Source of the DNA: Bryobacteraceae bacterium
GTDB lineage: Bacteria > Acidobacteriota > Terriglobia > Bryobacterales > Bryobacteraceae
Assembly (NCBI GenBank): GCA_026129905.1
Contig: JAHCHE010000049.1
Span: 1-48,109 of the forward strand
DNA: 48,109 bases
Direction of reading: 5' to 3'
Shown here: positions 9,059-17,833 of the stretch, in pieces
Layout: every line of letters starts with the position of its first letter
Position numbering within the stretch: the stretch's first letter is position 1
The notes under the pieces: model-generated
The model's input: the letters and a program-made list of their open reading frames with translations, nothing else
What the model was told of the DNA's origin: nothing
Database searches by the model: none
Program-made: the position numbers and the translations under genes

Positions 9059-9976
9059 CTATTTCGTCGTCTTTTGAGTCCCCAGTTCGGGGCGCAGAGC
9101 GGGCGCGGCCCAGCCCGCTGTCCAGTGAAGACTCGCCATGGCCGCCAGCCTCGCGAAGACTAATGCATACGCGAGCGGATCCAGCCACCCGGTCCGGCAA
9201 TGGCGCTTGTAGTACTTCCACATGCTCTGGTGGCGGTATGTGAGCGCGCGCACGGGAATTCTTTCGCTGCTGCCGCCGATCAGATGTTCCACTTCGGCAT
9301 CAGGGAAGTAATACGTTCCGATACCCAGAGCGGCGCCTCGCTTGCAAATGTCCACATCCTCGAAGTAGAGAAAGAACCGTTCGTCGAATCCGCCGAGCCG
9401 GCCGAATGTCCGCCGGCTCATGGCCATTGCCGCGCCCGAGACCCAATCCACCGCCCGGATCGACTGGTGGTCGAAGTCGGACATCAAGTACTCGGAACTC
9501 CAGGAATTCCCCGGCGCGAGGCGGGTGAGCAAAGAAAACCGGCCGGCGACAAACGTCTTCCAGTCCGGAAACCGCCGGCACGAAAGCTGCATGGCGCCAT
9601 CCGCGTCCCGAATCGCACAGCCCAGGATGGAATTCGCGTATTCGCTCGAATCAAGCGCCAGCGCCAGCGCCAGCAACGCCCCGGGCTTGACGATAGTATC
9701 CGGGTTCAGGAACAGGAGTTTGTCCGATTGTGCGAGTTGCGCCCCGGCGTTGCAGGCTGCCGAGAAGCCGCAATTCCGGCCCATCGAACGCCACGCCACC
9801 GACGGATAAGCCGACCGGATGCTGCTGCTCTGAGCCGGGTCCGAGCCGTTATCCGCGACGATCACCTCTACTGGCTCGGGCTGCTGCTCAAGCGAGCGCA
9901 GACAACGGGCGAGCTTCTGCTCGCTGAAGTAGTTGACTGTGACGATGGACAACAAGGCTGTCCGTTGTGCGATCAT
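9059..9976 (-). CDS. GT2 family glycosyltransferase (rhamnosyltransferase-like)
   Basis: A 305-residue GT-A enzyme. Seen motifs are LLSIVTVNYFSEQKLARCL at the start, VEVIVADNGSDP, FLNPDTIV (the DXD-like metal site) and FFLYFEDVDICKR, the acid-rich acceptor motif of WbbL-like rhamnosyltransferases. ATG 9976 is preferred over 10012 because a GAGGA stands just upstream. The C-terminal region (YKRHCRTGWLDPLAYALVFARLAAM) is a membrane-associating helix common in this group. The rhamnosyl donor is an inference from family likeness only; no dTDP-rhamnose synthesis genes are in the window. Confidence 0.9.
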   Translation of the reverse strand: MIAQRTALLSIVTVNYFSEQKLARCLRSLEQQPEPVEVIVADNGSDPAQSSSIRSAYPSVAWRSMGRNCGFSAACNAGAQLAQSDKLLFLNPDTIVKPGALLALALALDSSEYANSILGCAIRDADGAMQLSCRRFPDWKTFVAGRFSLLTRLAPGNSWSSEYLMSDFDHQSIRAVDWVSGAAMAMSRRTFGRLGGFDERFFLYFEDVDICKRGAALGIGTYYFPDAEVEHLIGGSSERIPVRALTYRHQSMWKYYKRHCRTGWLDPLAYALVFARLAAMASLHWTAGWAAPALRPELGTQKTTK

Positions 9977-10048
9977 GTTTTCCTCTACTCCTGCCAGTGA
10001 AATCCGAGCCAAACGATCTCGGCGGCTGCGTAGACCAATTGCGTTGGT

Positions 10049-10774
10049 TCAGGCTTGGTCTGCGCGCGCCAAGACCGCGACAAGATTCATCCGAAAAATC
10101 CGAAACAGGTCGAAGCCGTTGACGATCCTTTCGTAGAGCATCATGGGATAGAACAGAGCGGCATGGCGGCGGCCGTACGTGGGTTCGGCTTCCACGTAAG
10201 CGAGGTGGAGTGGCGTCAGTCCGGCCATGGCGCTGTATTTCCGAATCCTGGGCCCGGTGTTCGCTCTGTAGAAAGTCGGGTAGGGATCGTGCGCCTCGTC
10301 GTCCAACATCCTTAACCGATTGGCCCAAGACAGGTGCGCTCGATAGGGCAGGCACCGGGACGACAGCGTCACGTAGTGCCACAGATTCGGCGTCCGAAAG
10401 CAATAGACGCCTCCGGGTCTGAGGACGCGAGCGACTTCGCGGAAGTGCATCTCGGGACGTTCGATATGTTCCATGACGTAGTTCGAGACGCAGGCATCGA
10501 AGGAACTGCCTTCAAAGGGAAGGCGCAGCCCGTCATAAAGGTGGCTCTGGGTAAGTGCCGAATTCGCTTGCAGGCCGGTGTCGATGTCAACACCGATGAC
10601 GGTCGCAAAGGAACTCAGAAAGCTGGATGTCTTGTTACGCGGACCGGGCCCGATCTCCAGGATCCTTGCGCCCAAGTGAATGTGTGAACGGCAGAGCGCG
10701 TGGAATATCGACGTACCGTCCCGAAAAGCCGGCTTCGAATAATAGTATCGCTCGAAGAGAACATCGGTAGTCAT
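10049..10774 (-). CDS. Class I SAM-dependent methyltransferase
   Basis: A 241-residue Rossmann-type methyltransferase with motif I ILEIGPGPRNKTSSFL near residue 38, VIGVDID (acidic ribose contact) near 60, and motif post-I/IV SFDACVSNYVMEHIE near 90 followed by VLRPGGVYCFRTPN. It fits the Methyltransf_11 type. It starts 4 bp into the end of the Wzy-like gene (ATGA-type overlap at 10771-10774), so it is part of the exopolysaccharide operon and probably methylates a sugar or sugar precursor, or caps the chain. The target is not readable from sequence. Confidence 0.88.
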   Translation of the reverse strand: MTTDVLFERYYYSKPAFRDGTSIFHALCRSHIHLGARILEIGPGPRNKTSSFLSSFATVIGVDIDTGLQANSALTQSHLYDGLRLPFEGSSFDACVSNYVMEHIERPEMHFREVARVLRPGGVYCFRTPNLWHYVTLSSRCLPYRAHLSWANRLRMLDDEAHDPYPTFYRANTGPRIRKYSAMAGLTPLHLAYVEAEPTYGRRHAALFYPMMLYERIVNGFDLFRIFRMNLVAVLARADQA

Positions 10775-12156
10775 GGGAGGCTCCTCACTGCCAAGCCGCG
10801 GAGCGGCGCGGATCTTCCGGTGGAATCAAGAGTGTCTCGATCATGTAGGTAGAAACTCGCCGGGACATCCGACACTCGTTTGAAAGCCAGGCACCTCAGG
10901 CTCGCGATCAGGACGCCGGCGGGAAAGATCGAGGCTGAAATCACGGTGTGATAGTCGCCCCGGAGCGCAAGCGCCCAGTAGACGGCCCAGAGGCCAAACA
11001 GCATGTCGAAGTCATCGCGGCTGTGTCGCAAGAAATGGAACATCCAGCCTATGGCGCCCCCGAACACCGCCGGAAAAAGCATCCAGCCAAGGAGCCCAAA
11101 ATTCGCGTAGCCCTCACCGATGATCGTCGCCGCCAGCGAAACCGTCGTTTCGTAGCGGTAACCGTACTGCCAGGCGAGGTCTCGTCCCCAGGGAATCGGT
11201 TTTTCCGGCCACATCGGTCGCGGAACCCAGACGACGAATGGAGTAATCAGCGAATGACCCTCGGTGAAGGCGTACGAACTTGGGTAGTTCGCAAGGACAA
11301 ACTGGACTTCGTCATTAAAGGAAACATGCTCCAGAATTGCCAGGACGGCCTCCTTGGAGCGCTCGCGCAGTAACTGGACCTGTTGGTCATCCGTTATCCC
11401 TGTGTCCCGATAGAGGGTCTGGGTCAGGATCGTGAAAGCGACCAAGGGTATGCAGGCAAGCGCGAAGATCTTCGCCACGAAGCGGGTGTTTTGCCTCCCC
11501 CGAATGGCATAGTGCAACGCGAAATAGCAATGGACGCCAAGGAAAACGACAAAGCCGCGTGATCCGCCTGCGGCCAGGATCGCGGATGCCGACGCCAGGG
11601 AAACCATCAGCAGCAGGATGCTCAGGGGCCGCCGGTCTACCCGACGGCACCACAAGAAGACAGTGAACGCGGCCGCCGCGCAGAGGTATCCGCGTAGGTA
11701 CTGCGCCAGGCGTTCGAGCGTACTGACATCGGACACTACCGAACCCAGCATCAGTTCCGGCCTGTTGCGCATGTGCAGCATCAGGTCTGGCGACGCTTGG
11801 AACATGATTCCGAAGATGAAACCGGAGATTGCCAGCGCCACAAGAGCCAGCCAGACCCACGCCGTGCGTCGTAGTACGAACCGCGGCGCGCAACGCTGGA
11901 CGGGATGCCAAACGCTGGCTTGGCGCTGCGCGAAGAGGCCGGCTGTCCAGTACGAGGCGGACGCGAGCAGATGGAGAAGCCACAGCGTGTGCGTAGGAAA
12001 TGCCTGCTGATACCTTTCGTGCATCAGGAACATGACCGTCAAGTAGCCGCCGCCGATGAGCAGCGGGTCCAGAACGGTGCGTCGGTGAACAGCAACGTAG
12101 TACCCGTATGCGAGAAACGGCACAATATAGGCCGTGGACCAGGGCGCAAACGTCAT
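10771..12156 (-). CDS. Wzy-like oligosaccharide repeat-unit polymerase
   Basis: A 461-residue polytopic membrane protein with about 11 hydrophobic segments and a large periplasmic loop. Typical features of O-antigen/exopolysaccharide polymerases are the GGSRGFVVFL segment and, near residue 350, VPRPMWPEKPIPWG followed by the glycine-rich IIGEGYANFGLLGWML. ATG 12156 is chosen because AAAAGGAG lies 7 nt upstream and it forms an ATGA with the stop of the flippase gene; the longer frame to 12426 overlaps that gene fully. It would join repeat units on the periplasmic side. Sequence identity between such polymerases is always low, so the call rests on topology, this loop and operon position. Confidence 0.82.
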   Translation of the reverse strand: MTFAPWSTAYIVPFLAYGYYVAVHRRTVLDPLLIGGGYLTVMFLMHERYQQAFPTHTLWLLHLLASASYWTAGLFAQRQASVWHPVQRCAPRFVLRRTAWVWLALVALAISGFIFGIMFQASPDLMLHMRNRPELMLGSVVSDVSTLERLAQYLRGYLCAAAAFTVFLWCRRVDRRPLSILLLMVSLASASAILAAGGSRGFVVFLGVHCYFALHYAIRGRQNTRFVAKIFALACIPLVAFTILTQTLYRDTGITDDQQVQLLRERSKEAVLAILEHVSFNDEVQFVLANYPSSYAFTEGHSLITPFVVWVPRPMWPEKPIPWGRDLAWQYGYRYETTVSLAATIIGEGYANFGLLGWMLFPAVFGGAIGWMFHFLRHSRDDFDMLFGLWAVYWALALRGDYHTVISASIFPAGVLIASLRCLAFKRVSDVPASFYLHDRDTLDSTGRSAPLRGLAVRSLP

Positions 12157-13508
12157 CGCGCGGCTCCTTTTGAGGTTGCGAAGCAGTTTCCGCAGGCGAG
12201 CAGGAGAAGGCTGTGAACAAGGCCCGCCCCGGGATACGCCGCCGCCAAGCCGATCGCTCCATAGGCGGGGGCGAGCAGCGCCGCAAACGCAACCAGGGAA
12301 ACCGCCCACGCGGCGTCGAACCGAAAGGAGAACCAGGCGGCGCCCCGGCTCATAAACGCAATCGCCGTCGCGTTGTTCACCGACGCAAGCAGCGCGGACG
12401 AGGCGAGCAGGGGAATGGTCATCCATCCGGACCGGAATGACTCGCCGTAAAGCCCGATCACCACGGGCGCGGCCAGGGAAACGGGAATCGCAAGACAGGC
12501 GGCCGAGAACAGCGAGACGAGCGTCTGACGGCGAACCGCCTGACGGTATCGCTGCTCATTCCCTTCGCTGCGAAGATTCGCAAGGATGGGAAGAGAGATT
12601 CGCTCCAGAATGCTGGGCATCAGCAGCATCAACATCCGCCATTGATTGGCGGCGCTGAAAACGGCCATTTCGGCGAAGCCGTTCCGCTGGTTAACAAGTA
12701 TCGCGGCGGCGGCCCAGTTCACCGCGGAATTTCCGCCTCCCCGCAAAACCGCCGGCAGCGAGAAACTCGCGAAGAGCTTCCAATCTTCCGCGTTGGGGAG
12801 ATAAGCCGTTCGAACGCCAGCTCGTCGGCACTCGGCGAAGACGAACAATTGGGTAATGGCGGCTCCCACTGCGGCCGCGCCGACGAGGCCGAGCACGGCT
12901 CCATAAAGGCCTCCGTAGCGCACGGCCAGGATCAGGATGGCGAAAGAACATACGCCGTGAAGCAGGTTGGACCCGGCCACCGCCGGGAAGGCTTCAAGAC
13001 CCGCCAGCGCACCGGTCTGCGCTCCGAGGATTGCATGAAAGAACACCAGTGCGGCTCCGAGCTTGAACAGTGGCTCAAGGTGCGGGGCGCCCAGAACGGA
13101 CGCCGTGAGCGCCGGGGCGCCGGCGAACAGCGCCAGCGAGAACAGCCCTCCGGACAACGCGGCTAGGACAAACGACGTGCCGATGATTCGTCCGGCTCGC
13201 GCCGGGTCCGTCACCCGGAATTGAGCGACGTGTTTGGTCGCCGAAAGTCCCAGGCCCATGCCCGCGAAGAGCGCGAACATCAGGACCGTGCTTTGAAACG
13301 CTCCCAGTTCGCCATAGGGCTGCTTCCCGAGTATTCGCGCCGCGACGATCAAACCCAGCAACTTCAACCCGTGATAACCTGCGGTCCCGGTCAGGTACCA
13401 TAAGGCTCCACTGGCAAACCTGCGGCGGAGAGAGCCTTCCGGCGCCGCTCGGAGGTAACGGTCGAAAGGTCTGATGAACGGCCTGAATGGAACAGGTGCG
13501 CTCGACAC
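12153..13508 (-). CDS. Wzx-like polysaccharide flippase
   Basis: A 451-residue MATE/PST-superfamily membrane protein with about 12-14 helices. The N-terminus (ASGALWYLTGTAGYHGLKLLGLIVAARILGK) matches the first helix and following AARILG motif of lipopolysaccharide flippases. It would move undecaprenyl-linked repeat units from the cytoplasmic to the periplasmic leaflet. The start is GTG 13508, with AAGGGA about 5 nt upstream and 17 bp after the stop of the autokinase gene. The next gene overlaps by ATGA. Repeat-unit specificity cannot be inferred. Confidence 0.9.
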   Translation of the reverse strand: MSSAPVPFRPFIRPFDRYLRAAPEGSLRRRFASGALWYLTGTAGYHGLKLLGLIVAARILGKQPYGELGAFQSTVLMFALFAGMGLGLSATKHVAQFRVTDPARAGRIIGTSFVLAALSGGLFSLALFAGAPALTASVLGAPHLEPLFKLGAALVFFHAILGAQTGALAGLEAFPAVAGSNLLHGVCSFAILILAVRYGGLYGAVLGLVGAAAVGAAITQLFVFAECRRAGVRTAYLPNAEDWKLFASFSLPAVLRGGGNSAVNWAAAAILVNQRNGFAEMAVFSAANQWRMLMLLMPSILERISLPILANLRSEGNEQRYRQAVRRQTLVSLFSAACLAIPVSLAAPVVIGLYGESFRSGWMTIPLLASSALLASVNNATAIAFMSRGAAWFSFRFDAAWAVSLVAFAALLAPAYGAIGLAAAYPGAGLVHSLLLLACGNCFATSKGAAR

Positions 13509-13525
13509 GGCGTTCCCTTGGAAGC

Positions 13526-15727
13526 TTACGATTGCGTAGCCGGCCGATAGTACTTGCCGTAATGGCCGTAGTAATAGTAGTTCTGGCTGATGGCTTGGTG
13601 TACTTCGTTCAGCACGACGCCGAGCACATTCGCCCGCAAGCGGCGAAGCGTGCCTACCACGGTCGCGACGGCTTTCCGATCGGTCTGCCCGGCGCGGGCG
13701 ACGATGAGAACGCCATCGACCACCGATGCAAGTTGGAGTGGTTCGGCGAATCCGAGCAGCGGGGGCGCGTCCACAATGATGAGGTCGAATTCGCGAGCCG
13801 CCTCGTCGAGCAGGTCGGCCATGCCCTGCCCAATCAGATCGGACGCTCGCCGCGAGGGCGGTCCGGCCGGCAGCACCGACAGCATCGGCAATTCCGCGGG
13901 CGTGTAAAGGACGTCGCGCCAGTTTGCTTCCGAGACGAGAACATTCGAGAGGCCCGTTGCGCCGGCGATATTGAAGCGGCGGTGCACGCTCGGGCGGCGC
14001 AAGTCGCCGTCAATTAGCAGCGTCCGGTGATTTTGTTCCGCGTGGGCTACCGCCAGATGGACCGCGGCCGTCGACTTGCCCTCGGCCGGCGTCGCGCTCG
14101 TAACCAGCATCGACCGCACGCTCCGGTCGAAATCGGTCAACAGGATCGAGTTTCGCAGGGTCCGGATCGCTTCTTCATAGCACGAGATGGCCTGACTGCC
14201 GTTTTCACTGGTCTTGATCAACGCCAAGGCGTTTCCGCCGGTCCGCACCTGGCCGAGCCTTCCGCGCCAGGTCTTCACGGACGGCAGGCTGCCGAGGACT
14301 TCCGCTTTCATCGAACGCGCTACTTGCTCGGGATCGCGGATGGTGGCGTCCAGCATATCGGTGACCACGGCGGCCCCAACCGCGAGCAAGCTTGACAAGA
14401 GGAACGCCAGCAGGACATTCAGTCTTACATTGGGCGATACGGGGTTGATAGCGGGACGACCCGAATCCGCGATTCGGATGTTGCTGTTCTGGAAACCGGC
14501 GTTGATGCCGGCTTCCTTGATCTTCCGGATCAGTTCTTCGTATAGCGCCTTGTCGCTTTCGGCTTCGCGCTTGAGAGTCTGATACTCGAAGGACCGCGCA
14601 TTGATCCGGTCGAACTCCGCCTTGGTCTGCGTAACCGCCTGCTTTAACATCTGCTCCCGGTTGACTGCTTCGCGGTATTCCACTTCGACGCGGGCGGCGA
14701 TGTCGCGACGCGCCTGGTCGATCAGTCCCGACACTTCAGCCATCTGCGCCGCCGCCTTGCGATACTCCGGATGGTTCGCTCCAAAGTGGGCTTTCACTTC
14801 GGCGAACCGTTCCCGGGCCGCGTTGTTCCGGGCGACCAGGTTCCGCAGATCCTGAGACTGATCGGAAGCCTGCGCCGATTCGAGCGATCCCCGCCGTACC
14901 GAATCCCAGCCGGCTTCCTTGCGGACGCGGTCCGCCTGTGCGTTTGTGTACTCGGTGTTCAACTGAAGCAAGCGGGCTGATAAGATGCTCGTCTTCTCCT
15001 CCGGATTGATGACGTTCAACTCCCGTTCAAACTCCGACAAGGCCCGGCTGGAGCGCTCCATCTTCGCCTTGAGTTCAGCGAGTTGGCTCTCCATGAACGC
15101 CGAAAGGCTCTGCGAGGAGCGGATCCGGATGCTGTAGGCGTGCTCCAGATACGACTCGGCCACCGCGTTCGCGACGTCGGCCGCCAGCCTTGCGTCGGGG
15201 GAGCGGTAGCTGATGCGAAGAAGATAGGTGTTCGGCGGCCTCGTTACATTCAGGTTCCTGAGCGCTACCGGAGCTTCGCCGGGCTCCACCTGGTTGACGG
15301 CGGCGACGTCATCGGCCTGTCCTTCCAGCTCGCGAAGCTTGTACTTCTCGGCGACCGGCCTGAGGACGGAATCCGACTGAATCATCTTAATCTGCGTGGC
15401 CAGGAACTGGTCGGCGTCGTTGAGAGTGGAGCGCATCGCTTCCTGCCCGATTACCCCCTGCGGCGTCTGGCGGTCGATATCGACGGTCGCCGTCGATTCA
15501 TAGATCGGCTGAATGCGGAGGGAGACGATCAGCGTCGCGATGACGCAGGTGGCGACGAAAGCCGCGATGCGCCACAGGCGCCGCCTCAGGATCCACAGGT
15601 AGTGCGATAGCGGAAGAGCAGACCCCTCGGGCTCCGCCTCTTGCGGGAAGCCGTACGGCAACGGAATGGCGGCGCGCGTCGCATCCGGAAGCACAGTCAA
15701 ACGCCGTTCGTTCTGATCATGAGACAT
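13526..15727 (-). CDS. Wzc/GumC-type chain-length protein with BY-kinase domain
   Basis: A 733-residue fusion of a chain-length determinant and a bacterial tyrosine kinase. The N-terminal half is a Wzz domain: first membrane helix near residues 52-71, long coiled-coil stretch about 205-400, second helix near 437-457 after a Pro-rich NPVSPN. The cytoplasmic C-terminus holds Walker A TSATPAEGKS (Lys551), Walker A' LLIDGDLRRP (Asp573, Asp575) and Walker B LIIVDAPP. It ends in a Tyr cluster (QNYYYYGHYGKYY), the autophosphorylation tail. It controls polymer length and export with the Wza-like partner whose stop lies 18 bp upstream. No separate Wzb-type phosphatase is seen in the operon. Confidence 0.95.
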   Translation of the reverse strand: MSHDQNERRLTVLPDATRAAIPLPYGFPQEAEPEGSALPLSHYLWILRRRLWRIAAFVATCVIATLIVSLRIQPIYESTATVDIDRQTPQGVIGQEAMRSTLNDADQFLATQIKMIQSDSVLRPVAEKYKLRELEGQADDVAAVNQVEPGEAPVALRNLNVTRPPNTYLLRISYRSPDARLAADVANAVAESYLEHAYSIRIRSSQSLSAFMESQLAELKAKMERSSRALSEFERELNVINPEEKTSILSARLLQLNTEYTNAQADRVRKEAGWDSVRRGSLESAQASDQSQDLRNLVARNNAARERFAEVKAHFGANHPEYRKAAAQMAEVSGLIDQARRDIAARVEVEYREAVNREQMLKQAVTQTKAEFDRINARSFEYQTLKREAESDKALYEELIRKIKEAGINAGFQNSNIRIADSGRPAINPVSPNVRLNVLLAFLLSSLLAVGAAVVTDMLDATIRDPEQVARSMKAEVLGSLPSVKTWRGRLGQVRTGGNALALIKTSENGSQAISCYEEAIRTLRNSILLTDFDRSVRSMLVTSATPAEGKSTAAVHLAVAHAEQNHRTLLIDGDLRRPSVHRRFNIAGATGLSNVLVSEANWRDVLYTPAELPMLSVLPAGPPSRRASDLIGQGMADLLDEAAREFDLIIVDAPPLLGFAEPLQLASVVDGVLIVARAGQTDRKAVATVVGTLRRLRANVLGVVLNEVHQAISQNYYYYGHYGKYYRPATQS

Positions 15728-15745
15728 AGGTATACCGACCTCCTG

Positions 15746-16693
15746 TTACCTGGCGACTCCCCAAATCAGCACTCCGGACGCCGTCGCCGACCCGAAGCCG
15801 ATGATCTTTTCCAGAGCGGTGATCTTGGCCCGCTTGCTGCGATTGTCCGGGACATACAAAATATCGTTCTCCTGAAGGGTGACATCGGCGGCTTTGCGCT
15901 CCATGATGTCGCGCAAGGGAATCTCGATCTCGTTCTTAGAGCCGCTGCCCGCTTCTTTCCGATAGACGTAAGCCAATTTGCTGGCGAACGGCATCAGGCC
16001 TTCCGAGAGCGCCAGCATCTTGAGAACGCTGGTCCCCGCCGTGTCGTCGACGCGGAAAGCGCCTGGTTTCTTGACATTGCCCACCACGAACACTTTTCCC
16101 GCCTCCGGTACCCGGACCTCTTCGCCCCCCTGGAGCATGACGTTCCACTCCGGGTCCGCGCCGCTGAGCAGTTCCTTGGCGGGAACGCGTTGGATCAATG
16201 TCATCGGGTCTCCGTTTGGACCCGGCTGCGAACGGCTGATGAGGATTTCCGGGCCCGCCTCCGGTCGCAGGCCGTCGGCTCGGGTCAGCGCATCCAGCAA
16301 GCTGACTGCGGTATCGGCCTGAAACGTCGTTGGCCGATAGACGGCGCCGGCGACGCTGATCGGCCGGCTGTGGTACTCCACAATCGTCACGGTGACGACC
16401 GGCGAGACCAGGATCTGTTCGTCCTCCAGCGCTCCTCCAATCGAATCCTCGAGTTCGGACGGCAATAGTCCTTTCGCCGAGATGCGGCGCTGCACCATCG
16501 GCAGACGGATCATGCCGTCATCGCCTACCCGGATCGTGCGCGTGAACTCCGGAGCGTCGTAGACGGACACGGCCACAAGGTCGTTGGGACCGATCCGTTG
16601 GGCGGGAAGATTGGCCCCCGCGAGCGCCGGCGCCGCGGATTGCTGCGCGTGCGCCAGCAGGCCGCAAAGCAACAGTAGAAGGAACCTTGACAT
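15746..16693 (-). CDS. Wza/GumB-type polysaccharide export protein (Poly_export, SLBB)
   Basis: A 315-residue periplasmic or outer-membrane export protein. After a signal peptide (MSRFLLLLLCGLLAHAQ) comes the Poly_export domain (IGPNDLVAVSVYDAPEF) near residue 35, then SLBB-like repeats (RPISVAGAVYRPTTF near 112, GKVFVVGNVKKPGAF near 205). The N-terminus lacks a clear lipobox Cys, unlike E. coli Wza, and the C-terminal end (GFGSATASGVLIWGVAR) is hydrophobic. ATG 16693 is chosen because it begins the signal peptide and has AAGGAG 10 nt upstream; the frame to 16747 adds a charged extension. It forms the exit channel with the Wzc-like protein. Confidence 0.92.
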   Translation of the reverse strand: MSRFLLLLLCGLLAHAQQSAAPALAGANLPAQRIGPNDLVAVSVYDAPEFTRTIRVGDDGMIRLPMVQRRISAKGLLPSELEDSIGGALEDEQILVSPVVTVTIVEYHSRPISVAGAVYRPTTFQADTAVSLLDALTRADGLRPEAGPEILISRSQPGPNGDPMTLIQRVPAKELLSGADPEWNVMLQGGEEVRVPEAGKVFVVGNVKKPGAFRVDDTAGTSVLKMLALSEGLMPFASKLAYVYRKEAGSGSKNEIEIPLRDIMERKAADVTLQENDILYVPDNRSKRAKITALEKIIGFGSATASGVLIWGVAR

Positions 16694-16743
16694 GGGGGTG
16701 ATTCTCCTTTCGCGATCCTGGCGTCCTCGTTTGGACCGGTCGT

Positions 16744-17097
16744 TCACCGGGACGCCTGCTGCTCCTTGCCGAACCTGGAGGCGAGGTCGGCAGCGTCGCC
16801 CGCCAGCGGCAGCGCTACGACCTGGGTCATCAGGGTCCGCCCGGCGGCTCCAATAAGCCGCAGCAACTGTTCCATGCGGATCTCCAGTTCGGCGACTTTT
16901 TGGTCGAGCATGGACAGACGGCCGTAAGCCGCAGGAACCGCGCTAGCCGGTTCCTCCAGCCCGCGCAGCACGGACGCCCGAGCGTACTCCGAGACGCTTC
17001 GCGCGCCCTGCCTCAGGCACGCGCTTCTCAGTCGATCGAATTCGGATTCGCTCAGACGAAAATTCACTAACTTGTTTCTGGGGTTGATCACGCTCAT
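16744..17097 (-). CDS. Small ribbon-helix-helix-like protein of the EPS operon
   Basis: A 117-residue protein. The first half (NKLVNFRLSESEFDRLRSAC...SVSEYARASVLRGLEE) has the beta-strand, helix, helix pattern of ribbon-helix-helix DNA-binding proteins such as MobC/CopG-like factors. A helix near residues 60-85 (MLDQKVAELEIRMEQLLRLIG) could be a coiled coil. It starts at ATG 17097, overlapping the TGA of the NusG-like gene as ATGA, so the two are translationally coupled. A regulator or accessory of the exopolysaccharide operon is the natural guess. There is no evidence of plasmid or transfer genes nearby, so mobilisation is unlikely. Confidence 0.75.
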   Translation of the reverse strand: MSVINPRNKLVNFRLSESEFDRLRSACLRQGARSVSEYARASVLRGLEEPASAVPAAYGRLSMLDQKVAELEIRMEQLLRLIGAAGRTLMTQVVALPLAGDAADLASRFGKEQQASR

Positions 17098-17693
17098 TGG
17101 AATGCTTCTGGTTGGTTCACTGCGCTCCGCACGCAGCCCGCCGGACCGGCTGTCCTCTCGATCGCGACAATCAGACTGTGGTCCACAGGCACGGCTACGG
17201 AACGCTGCAAGAGATCCACGCTCAACACGATGTGGCGCGATTGGCCGGCGCAAGAGACGCGGCCGACGACTCCGCGCAAGGGACCGCCGACGATCATGAC
17301 CCGCTCGCCTTGGAGCCAGTGCGGCCATGGCCTTGCCGGCAGGCCCGAGCCCGCGATCGCCCGGAGCGCCGCGATCTCAGTGTCCGGAATCGCTCCGGCG
17401 CGGCCTCCGAAACTGACGATCGACGTCACGCCGGGCGTGCTCAGAACCGCCGCGCGCCGCTCGAGCGAAAAGAAACAGAAAACATAGCCCGGGAACAACG
17501 GCGTCTCGACCGACTTCCATCGGTCCGACCAGCGGCGCCGGTCCTGATATACAGGAACGAACTCGGCGATTCGTTTGTACGACAAGGCCTTCGCAACGGT
17601 TTTCTCGTGGCGAGACTTCACCGTAAGGGCGTACCACTTACTTCCGTCCTGGCTGATCGTGGTTGGCGCCGCCGTTTTCGTGTTGTCGAGCAT
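17094..17693 (-). CDS. Specialised NusG paralogue (UpxY/RfaH/LoaP-like antiterminator)
   Basis: A 199-residue NusG-family protein. The NGN domain begins at KWYALTVKSRHEKTVAKAL and includes the ETPLFPGYVFCFF segment near residue 70; the KOW-containing end has GERVMIVGGPLRGVVGRV near 145. Divergence from housekeeping NusG and its place as first large gene of an exopolysaccharide operon match UpxY, RfaH and LoaP, which bind RNA polymerase during leader transcription and carry it through long operons. I prefer ATG 17693 (GGAAG just upstream) to GTG 17714. The leader (17694-17880) would hold any recruitment element, but I could not recognise an ops/JUMPStart sequence. Confidence 0.9.
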   Translation of the reverse strand: MLDNTKTAAPTTISQDGSKWYALTVKSRHEKTVAKALSYKRIAEFVPVYQDRRRWSDRWKSVETPLFPGYVFCFFSLERRAAVLSTPGVTSIVSFGGRAGAIPDTEIAALRAIAGSGLPARPWPHWLQGERVMIVGGPLRGVVGRVSCAGQSRHIVLSVDLLQRSVAVPVDHSLIVAIERTAGPAGCVRSAVNQPEAFQ

Positions 17694-17737
17694 AGCTTCC
17701 GCTCTGCGAGTCACGCTGAAGTACTCGCACCTACCCG

Positions 17738-17833
17738 TTAATCGGTCGAAAATTGGATCTCAACAGTGCAAACAGAAGTTTTCTCTTTGCAGCCACACTT
17801 CAGCAGTGGAGTGCACAAAACCTTCTTCTCCAT
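17738..17833 (-). CDS. Candidate 31-codon Cys-rich leader ORF upstream of the NusG-like gene
   Basis: On the minus strand an ATG (17833-17831) with AAGGA 7 nt upstream opens a 31-codon frame ending in TAA (17740-17738), 44 nt before the NusG-like start. The peptide begins MEKKVLCTPLLKCGCKEK and has four cysteines (7, 13, 15, 22). It could be a leader peptide that controls the exopolysaccharide operon, a small metal- or thiol-binding peptide, or chance. There is no homology evidence, and a frame of this length is not rare; only the ribosome site, position and Cys content speak for it. Confidence 0.3.
   Translation of the reverse strand: MEKKVLCTPLLKCGCKEKTSVCTVEIQFSTD

Noticed and set aside
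9051-9221. N-terminal extension of the GT4 protein
   Set aside because: The extra residues lie in the coding region of the GT2 gene, and GTG 9050 has a perfect ribosome site.
12157-12426. N-terminal extension of the Wzy-like protein
   Set aside because: It overlaps the flippase gene, is Arg-rich, and ATG 12156 has a strong ribosome site with ATGA coupling.
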